This document shows, one piece after another, positions 1 to 5,176 of a DNA stretch of 11,795 nt. The stretch lies in the NCBI GenBank assembly GCA_002338615.1, contig DDIS01000139.1, positions 1-11,795 of the forward strand, written 5' to 3'. This DNA comes from Proteobacteria bacterium UBA1844 (GTDB lineage: Bacteria > Pseudomonadota > Gammaproteobacteria > Steroidobacterales > Woeseiaceae). Positions within the stretch are counted from its first letter, which is position 1. Every line of letters starts with the position of its first letter. The notes under the pieces were generated by a model. The model did no database searches. It was not told the origin of the DNA and was given only the letters and a program-made list of their open reading frames with translations. A program made the position numbers and the translations under genes.

Positions 1-75
1 ATCGCGGCAGGATGCCGCTGCTACGATCCGAGCATTGCATTCCCGACCGCAGGAGCGCCGTCCCCGGCGCGATCG
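1..75. repeat. REP doublet (REPIN-like), copy 1
   Basis: Two REP-type units face each other. The reverse-oriented unit is 1-24, the forward unit about 49-75, and the spacer 25-48 lies between them. Each unit can fold on its own: GCGGC (4-8) pairs with GCCGC (14-18) around a 5-nt loop, and GCGCC (56-60) pairs with GGCGC (66-70). Because the two units are roughly inverted copies, the whole 75 bp can also fold as one long hairpin. This arrangement is typical of REPIN/BIME elements, which RAYT transposases mobilise in trans; no RAYT gene is in the window. The element may continue left of base 1. Confidence 0.75.
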
Positions 76-84
76 CGGTACCGA

Positions 85-159
85 ATCGCGGCAGGATGCC
101 GCTCCTACGATCCGAACGTTGCATGCCCGACCGCAGGAGCGCCGTCCCCGGCGCGATCG
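85..159. repeat. REP doublet (REPIN-like), copy 2
   Basis: This is a second 75-bp copy of the element at 1-75, in the same orientation. By eye it differs at 4 positions, one in the reverse unit and three in the spacer. The reverse unit is 85-108, the spacer 109-132 and the forward unit 133-159. The two copies are separated by 9 bp (76-84). High identity between tandem copies suggests recent duplication or ongoing homogenisation. Confidence 0.75.
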
Positions 160-160
160 A

Positions 161-184
161 ATCAAGGCAGGATGCCGCTCCTGC
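161..184. repeat. Solo diverged REP unit overlapping the start of the first gene
   Basis: This is a third reverse-oriented REP unit, one base after copy 2 and without a forward partner. It matches 85-108 except that CG at the fourth and fifth bases has become AA (164-165) and one base near the right end differs. The AA change breaks the two outer pairs of the unit's 5-bp stem, leaving 3 bp. It also creates AAGG (164-167), a weak Shine-Dalgarno-like string 4 nt before the ATG at 172. The initiation codon of the lipoprotein gene therefore lies inside the repeat. Confidence 0.7.
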
Positions 185-1248
185 AAAAAAAATTACTGGT
201 GCTCGCCAGCGTGCTCGTGACTCTTGCCGGATGCGGTGAGGTAACATCGATTTCAGCAGGGCCGCCCCCTGGCGCTGTTACGATCATGACCTTCAATGTC
301 GAGAACCTGTTCGATACCGAGGACGATATCGGCAAGGACGACAAAGCCTATTTGCCACTCGTGGTCAAACAGGGCGCCGAACACATCAAGGCATGCCAGG
401 AAATTGAAGTCGAGAGCTGGCGCGACGAGTGCCTGGAGCTTGACTGGAACGACGACGTGCTGCGGCACAAGCTGATGGCGCTTGCTGAAACTATCCGGCA
501 GGTCGACGGCGGGCCTGACATCATCGCGTTTCAGGAAGTGGAAAAAGCGGCGTTGCTCGACCGTCTCAGCAAGGAGTATCTCGCCGATCTCGGTTACGGC
601 CCGGCAATTCTCATCGAAGGACAGGACTTGCGCGGCATCGACGTTGGCTTTCTTAGCAAACTCCCGCTGGTTGGCAGCCCGACATTACACGCGCTGCACT
701 TCGCCGATTTTCCCGAACGGGAGGCCGATACACGTGGCATCCTGGAAGCTACATTCCGGCTCCCCGATGGCAGTCTCTTGACCGGCTTCGCTGTGCATTT
801 CCCGGCACCTTTTCATCCCACCGCAATGCGTATCGCCGCGTACCGGCTCCTGAATGAGCTGCGGCAGGCCGTGCCCGACGAACACAGCGTATTTGCGGCC
901 GGCGATTTCAACACGGTCAGCACTGAAGCCGAAGCCACCGGCATACTCGACCAATGGGTACGGCCCGGCTGGACCATTGCGCACGATGCAGGCTGCCTCG
1001 GCTGCCGTGGCAGCTATTACTATGCGCGCGACGATAACTGGTCGTACCTCGATATGATTTTGTGGTCCCCGGCGCGTGGCGAAAACGCAACATGGACAAT
1101 TCGCGCGGATTCGTTCCGGGTTCTGAATGCGACCGCCGCGCAGATTTCGGCGACGGGCGCGCCGGCGCGCTTTTCCGCGACCACTTTCACGGGCGTGTCC
1201 GACCACTGGCCACTGGCTGTTACGCTTGAACCGGTACAAAAACAATAA
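172..1248 (+). CDS. Exported lipoprotein of the endonuclease/exonuclease/phosphatase (EEP) superfamily
   Basis: The 358-residue protein is a predicted metal-dependent phosphoester hydrolase: a nuclease or phosphodiesterase, substrate unknown. A lipoprotein signal (QKK, a hydrophobic run, LAGC) places the lipidated cysteine at residue 21. Glycine at +2 suggests outer-membrane sorting. The EEP motifs appear in order: TFNVENLFD (N42), FQEVE (E122), GIDVGFLS (D157), AVHFPAP (H209), GDFN (D245, N247), YLDMILWS (D294) and SDHWP (D344, H345). All catalytic positions therefore look intact. C75/C87 and the CLGC pair C275/C278 could form disulfides after export. The ATG at 172 is chosen because it sits correctly before the signal peptide. 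The frame is open upstream to base 1, but only through REP sequence and with no ATG, GTG or TTG. No terminator follows before the leader of the next gene. The fold is secure; the substrate is not. Confidence 0.93.
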   Translation: MPLLQKKLLVLASVLVTLAGCGEVTSISAGPPPGAVTIMTFNVENLFDTEDDIGKDDKAYLPLVVKQGAEHIKACQEIEVESWRDECLELDWNDDVLRHKLMALAETIRQVDGGPDIIAFQEVEKAALLDRLSKEYLADLGYGPAILIEGQDLRGIDVGFLSKLPLVGSPTLHALHFADFPEREADTRGILEATFRLPDGSLLTGFAVHFPAPFHPTAMRIAAYRLLNELRQAVPDEHSVFAAGDFNTVSTEAEATGILDQWVRPGWTIAHDAGCLGCRGSYYYARDDNWSYLDMILWSPARGENATWTIRADSFRVLNATAAQISATGAPARFSATTFTGVSDHWPLAVTLEPVQKQ

Positions 1249-1249
1249 C

Positions 1250-1279
1250 TTGTAACAATCTCGTAAGCTGCTTTATGCT
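1250..1279 (+). promoter_or_regulatory. Candidate sigma70-type promoter for the first TonB receptor gene
   Basis: TTGTAA (1250-1255) and TATGCT (1274-1279) are separated by 18 bp, and each matches the consensus at 4 of 6 positions. The site begins just after the stop codon of the EEP gene and would give a leader of about 220 nt. It is the best candidate I see in the 259-bp gap but is weak on its own. Confidence 0.3.
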
Positions 1280-1391
1280 GCCGGACCCATCGTGGCAAGG
1301 GCAGCGGGCGGAAGCGCTTCGGCAGCAGCGTCCAAGCCCTTATTGCGCAAGCAATTTCGCTGCGTTAGATTGAAAGCAGTTTGGCGCCGTA

Positions 1392-1409
1392 GCGACCCGG
1401 TTTGGTCGC
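1392..1409 (+). promoter_or_regulatory. Small inverted repeat in the receptor leader
   Basis: GCGACC (1392-1397) and GGTCGC (1404-1409) form a perfect 6-bp stem around a 6-nt loop. No T-run follows, so it is not an intrinsic terminator. It could be an operator or a leader-RNA hairpin, or chance in GC-rich DNA. Confidence 0.25.
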
Positions 1410-1450
1410 GAACGACCAGCCATTACTCTCAAATAACACAAGAACGAAAT

Positions 1451-1476
1451 CAATTCGTCACCTTCGTGACCAATTC
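1451..1476 (+). promoter_or_regulatory. Hairpin flanked by direct repeats just upstream of the receptor start
   Basis: GTCAC (1457-1461) pairs with GTGAC (1466-1470) around CTTC. The dyad is flanked on both sides by the same hexamer CAATTC (1451-1456 and 1471-1476). It lies about 30 bp before the ATG, inside the predicted 5' leader. It could be a regulator-binding site or an RNA hairpin; function is unknown. Confidence 0.3.
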
Positions 1477-1497
1477 TTTCGCTCCTTTGAAAAACCT

Positions 1498-1502
1498 GGG
1501 GA
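1498..1502 (+). promoter_or_regulatory. Ribosome binding site that fixes the receptor start at 1508
   Basis: GGGGA lies 5 nt before the ATG at 1508. The frame is open further up to a GTG at 1292, but those 72 codons give an arginine-rich stretch without a signal peptide. The protein from 1508 begins directly with a normal export signal, so 1508 is preferred. Confidence 0.7.
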
Positions 1503-1507
1503 TCAAA

Positions 1508-4500
1508 ATGAATCAAAGAAGTCGATACCTTGGCCTGCGCCTTACGACGATCGTGCGAGCAGCCGCTTCAATTCTTGCATTTGCGCTGCTGCTGGCCGTG
1601 CCTGTTGCGGGAAACGCACAGGAAACGACGTCGTCTATTCGCGGTAAAGTCGTAGACCCGAATGGCAACCCGGTGGCCAATGCCACTGTCGTCGTCGAGG
1701 ATCTGCGCAGCGGTTCCTCGCGTGCCTACACATCGAGCGACAACGGCCTGTTTCTTGCGTCGCGGTTGCTGCCAGGCGGCCCGTATCGCGTGACGGTTAA
1801 TAACGAGAAAACAGTCGACGTGCCGCTGATCAGCGTCGGCGACACCTACAACCTGATTGTCAACATGCAGGCCGACGAACAGATCGAGGAGATCGTTGCT
1901 ATCGGTCAGGCCGGCAATATGGCTGAAGTGGCTTCGGGTCCCTCCGCAACTTTTTCCCTCGAGGATCTTGAAGGCTCCGTTGCTTTTAACCGCGATATTT
2001 CCGATGTCTACGGAATCGACCCGCGTCTCATGATCGACAACGATGAGGACGGCTTCGGCGTCAACTGCGCCGGCAAGCATCCGCGTTTTAACAACATCAC
2101 ACTCGACGGCGTCAGCCAGTCCGACCGTTTCGGCCTGAATGAGAATGGTTATGCAACCGCCGTTGGCCAGCCGTTTCCTTACGATGCGCTCGAGCAAATC
2201 GCGGTGGAGCTGGCACCGTTTGACGTGACCTACGGTGGTTTCTCGGCCTGTAACATTAACGCCGTCACGAAGTCGGGTACGAATAGCTGGGAAGCGAAAG
2301 TATTCTATGAGTACTCGAACGATAGCCTGCGCGGTAACACGGTCGCTGACAGCGACGAAGACTTCACCACCCCTTCCTACGACAAGACCTATCGCGGCTT
2401 TAACTTCGGTGGACCGATCATCAAGGATCGCCTGTTCTTTTTCGCCGCCTACGAAGACTCGGAAACACCGCGTTTCATCTCCAAGGGATATGCCGGTTCA
2501 GGCCATGGCGACGAGCGGGAATGGTTGAGCCAGGCTGACTACGACCGTATCGACGCCATTGCCAGCAGCGTGTACAACTATGACACGGGCGGTCAGCAGG
2601 GTGACGGCAGCCAGGAAGACGAGAAATACCTGCTCCGGGTTGACTGGAATATCAACGACAATCACACGGCGTCGGTCATCTACAATTATTATGATGGCTT
2701 CCAGGCTCGAGATTCCGACGGCGATGACAACGAATTCGAGTACGCCAATCACGGCTACACGAAAGGCGCCGAATTCGAGACCTACACGGGCAAGCTGACT
2801 TCGCAGTGGACGGACACTTTCTCCACCGAACTGTTTTACAGCACCAGCGAAATGAACGACTCGCAGGTGACGGTTGGACCGAAAGATTTCGGCGAAATGC
2901 AGATCAGCCTTGGCACCAACACCGTTTTCATCGGCGCGGACGATTCGCGGCAGGCCAACAGCCTCGACAACGAGTCCGAGTACTTAAAGCTGTCCGGGCA
3001 ATGGTTGCTTGGCGACCACATCATTACCGCTGGCTACGACCGTGAAACACTGGATATTTTCAACATCTTCGTGCAGCAGTCGCGTGGCGGCGAATACCGC
3101 TTCTTCGACGACTCGGGCGACAACGATCCATCCTGCGCGGCGTTGACAGCACAGCAACGCTTCGACGGTGTTAACGGTTGCGAGGCGTCGGGCATCGATC
3201 GCTATGAACTCGGTCGACCAAATCGCGTGTATTACGGCAGTGGTGGCGGCACCAACGATCCCAACGATGCGGCGGCTATTTTCAGTAATACGCTCGATGC
3301 ATTCTATATTCAGGATGAGATGTTCTTTGACCAGCTCGACCTGACAGTGGTTGCCGGCCTGCGTTACGAGCGTTACTCCACGGACGATGCGCCGAAGTTC
3401 AACCAGGCATTTACGACCGCGCAGGGCTTTCGAAATGACGCAACCATTGACGGCACCGATCTTTTAATGCCTCGCATCGGGTTTACCTGGGGTTTGTCGA
3501 ATGAAGTAACGGTTCGAGGTGGTGTCGGCCTGTATTCGGGTGGTAATCCGAACGTCTGGATCTCCAACTCGTACAGCAATGACGGTCTCACCAACGCCCA
3601 GTTCCGTCGTGACGAGGACGACTACGCCTCGGAGACGGGCTTCGATACGATGACCATTCTGCCGGGCTCGGCGGACAGCGTGAACCTGAGTAGCGGCATG
3701 CGGCCGGGCTATGATGTGCCGCAGATTCTCATTGACGACGTGCTGGCAGTTACCCCCGCCGATGCGAATAACTCGTTCCTGGCGCTCATTGACCCTAACT
3801 ACGAACAGCCGCGCGAATGGAAAATGGCCCTTGGCGCAACCTGGGACATACTAGCGCTCGACATGACCGTCGACATTGACTACCTGTATTCACGCGGCGA
3901 CCGGCCTGTTTATTACGCCGACGTTGCCGAAGAGATTGTCGGTGAAACGTCGGCTGGCACGCCTATCTACGACTATATTCCCGGATTGCGCGACAACTAC
4001 ATGCTCACCAACTCCAGCGAGAATCCCGTCTCGAACAGCTTCTCCATCGTGGCACGCAAGCAATTTGACTGGGGCCTCGATGTGTTGCTGGGATACGCGT
4101 ATACGGATGCTGAAGATGTGAGCCCGATGACCTCGTCAACGGCCGGTTCCAACTTCGACAATACGGCCCTGCTGGACGTCAACAACCCATCTGTCGGCAA
4201 ATCAAACTACGTCGTACCGAATCGCTTCACACTGCGGCTCGACTACGAAAAGGCGTTCTTTGGCGATAACTTCACGCGCTTTACCCTGTTCGGCTATTTC
4301 AACGAAGGCCAGCCACAGAGCTACGGCATGTCAAGTGGCGATCTTGAAGGCGACGGCTTCTTCGGACGTCACCTGCTGTACGTGCCGAACGGCCCGAACG
4401 ATCCGAACGTGATTTTTGCGTCCGGCTTCAACAGTGCCGAGTTTTTTGCCTGGGTCGCCGACGAGGGTTTGAGTCCCGGTTTCACCGAACGTAACCAGCG

Positions 4501-4801
4501 CAACGCGGATTGGTCCACCCGGTTCGACCTGCGTATCAGCCAGGACATTCCACTGTTCAGCGACCTCAAGGGACGCGTGTACTTCAAGGTATTTAACCTT
4601 GGCAACCTGCTGAACGATGACTGGGGCAAGATTACGGACTCCGTATTCTTCACACCGGTGTTCATGGATGCGGATGTTGATCAGGCCACCGGTCGTTTCA
4701 TATACAACGAGTTCACCAACGTTGATATTGAACGCACGATCATCAACTCAAGCCTCTGGGAAGCCCGTATCGGTATCGATATCCGCTTTGGCGGTGGCTA
4801 A
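1508..4801 (+). CDS. Oar-type TonB-dependent outer-membrane receptor with N-terminal carboxypeptidase-regulatory-like domain
   Basis: The 1097-residue protein is a predicted outer-membrane beta-barrel that imports a substrate using TonB energy; the substrate is unknown. From the N-terminus it has a signal peptide (cleavage near GNA/Q, about residue 37), a CarboxypepD_reg/CNA-B-like beta-sandwich (about 42-121, with GKVVDPNGNPVANATV), a TonB-box-like EEIVAIG (127-133), a plug with ITLDGV and NAVTKSGTN, then the barrel. FNFGGPIIKDRLFFF is the usual first-strand signature of Oar-like receptors. The mature protein appears to have only four cysteines. C187 and C248 lie in the plug, and C543 and C558 flank an Asp-rich loop segment; two disulfides are plausible. 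The chain ends in RFGGG rather than in the usual terminal aromatic residue. It has its own leader and a strong terminator, so it is probably transcribed separately. The family is confident. Confidence 0.95.
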   Translation: MNQRSRYLGLRLTTIVRAAASILAFALLLAVPVAGNAQETTSSIRGKVVDPNGNPVANATVVVEDLRSGSSRAYTSSDNGLFLASRLLPGGPYRVTVNNEKTVDVPLISVGDTYNLIVNMQADEQIEEIVAIGQAGNMAEVASGPSATFSLEDLEGSVAFNRDISDVYGIDPRLMIDNDEDGFGVNCAGKHPRFNNITLDGVSQSDRFGLNENGYATAVGQPFPYDALEQIAVELAPFDVTYGGFSACNINAVTKSGTNSWEAKVFYEYSNDSLRGNTVADSDEDFTTPSYDKTYRGFNFGGPIIKDRLFFFAAYEDSETPRFISKGYAGSGHGDEREWLSQADYDRIDAIASSVYNYDTGGQQGDGSQEDEKYLLRVDWNINDNHTASVIYNYYDGFQARDSDGDDNEFEYANHGYTKGAEFETYTGKLTSQWTDTFSTELFYSTSEMNDSQVTVGPKDFGEMQISLGTNTVFIGADDSRQANSLDNESEYLKLSGQWLLGDHIITAGYDRETLDIFNIFVQQSRGGEYRFFDDSGDNDPSCAALTAQQRFDGVNGCEASGIDRYELGRPNRVYYGSGGGTNDPNDAAAIFSNTLDAFYIQDEMFFDQLDLTVVAGLRYERYSTDDAPKFNQAFTTAQGFRNDATIDGTDLLMPRIGFTWGLSNEVTVRGGVGLYSGGNPNVWISNSYSNDGLTNAQFRRDEDDYASETGFDTMTILPGSADSVNLSSGMRPGYDVPQILIDDVLAVTPADANNSFLALIDPNYEQPREWKMALGATWDILALDMTVDIDYLYSRGDRPVYYADVAEEIVGETSAGTPIYDYIPGLRDNYMLTNSSENPVSNSFSIVARKQFDWGLDVLLGYAYTDAEDVSPMTSSTAGSNFDNTALLDVNNPSVGKSNYVVPNRFTLRLDYEKAFFGDNFTRFTLFGYFNEGQPQSYGMSSGDLEGDGFFGRHLLYVPNGPNDPNVIFASGFNSAEFFAWVADEGLSPGFTERNQRNADWSTRFDLRISQDIPLFSDLKGRVYFKVFNLGNLLNDDWGKITDSVFFTPVFMDADVDQATGRFIYNEFTNVDIERTIINSSLWEARIGIDIRFGGG

Positions 4802-4852
4802 ACCCAGGATTGTGGTGCGCGCGCAACAGCCTGTCACCGCTCTTGGATGATG

Positions 4853-4874
4853 CCTAACCGGTCTTGTGGTTAGG
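4853..4874 (+). other. Short stem-loop between the receptor stop and its terminator
   Basis: CCTAACC (4853-4859) pairs perfectly with GGTTAGG (4868-4874) around an 8-nt loop. No T-run follows. It lies in the 3' untranslated region of the first receptor mRNA, 13 bp before the terminator stem, and may help stabilise the 3' end. Confidence 0.35.
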
Positions 4875-4887
4875 GCGCTACAGGTAC

Positions 4888-4924
4888 AAGCGGCACTGGC
4901 AACAGTGCCGCTTTTTTATTTTTT
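4888..4924 (+). terminator. Strong Rho-independent terminator of the first receptor gene
   Basis: A perfect 11-bp stem (4888-4898 with 4903-4913) closes a GCAA tetraloop. It is followed at once by a T-rich tract, TTTTTT then A then TTTTTT, to 4924. It separates the two receptor genes transcriptionally. Confidence 0.92.
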
Positions 4925-5176
4925 CCCTTTAAAAATAAAATCTTACGACTGGGCGCCTGCTGCCCTGGCTGCGTTGCCGCCACGCAAGCTGTAAAAGTTC
5001 CCGGTCAGGTAGACTTTGGGGCTATATCGCGTGTGGTTTATGCGCTAGTCTTCTGCCATCGGGCATCATGCCCTGCGGGACTGGGAAGCAGAAAAATAAC
5101 CTGCAGCGTGATTCACCCGGCTTTCTGTAAATTGGTCATCAAGACAAACTTCAGTTCTGAATAAGGGGGAACTACG
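4925..5176 (+). promoter_or_regulatory. Intergenic promoter and leader region of the second receptor gene
   Basis: The gap between the two receptor genes is 375 bp, and this is its part beyond the terminator. It starts with an A/T-rich stretch (about 4925-4952) and has no convincing ORF. The best promoter guess is TTGGGG (5016-5021), 17 bp, TATGCG (5039-5044), which is weak. An alternative -10-like TATATC lies at 5023-5028. I looked for a cobalamin riboswitch B12 box and did not find one. A perfect dyad lies at 5061-5073, listed separately. The ribosome site AAGGGGGA (5163-5170) sits 6 nt before the ATG. Confidence 0.45.
5061..5073. promoter_or_regulatory. Perfect 13-bp dyad, candidate operator
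   Basis: GGGCATCATGCCC is a perfect inverted repeat of 6-bp arms around one central C. It lies about 17 bp downstream of the candidate -10 and 104 bp before the receptor ATG. A one-base loop cannot form an RNA hairpin without losing pairs, so a DNA site for a dimeric regulator is the more natural reading. The regulator is unknown. Confidence 0.4.

Noticed and set aside
12..239. A 75-codon frame with an apparent internal peptide repeat
   Set aside because: The repeated peptide is only the translation of the tandem REP units, and the frame runs into the lipoprotein gene in another frame.
1292..1507. A 72-residue N-terminal extension of the first receptor from a GTG at 1292
   Set aside because: The extension is arginine-rich and not export-like. 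The ATG at 1508 has a ribosome site and a normal signal peptide.
4658..4710. An EF-hand-like stretch (DADVDQATGRF) near the end of the first receptor
   Set aside because: It lacks the glycine at loop position 6 and the hydrophobic residue at 8, so it does not fit the loop.
4816..4825. The alternating palindrome TGCGCGCGCA after the first receptor
   Set aside because: It is short, expected by chance in GC-rich DNA, and has no supporting context.
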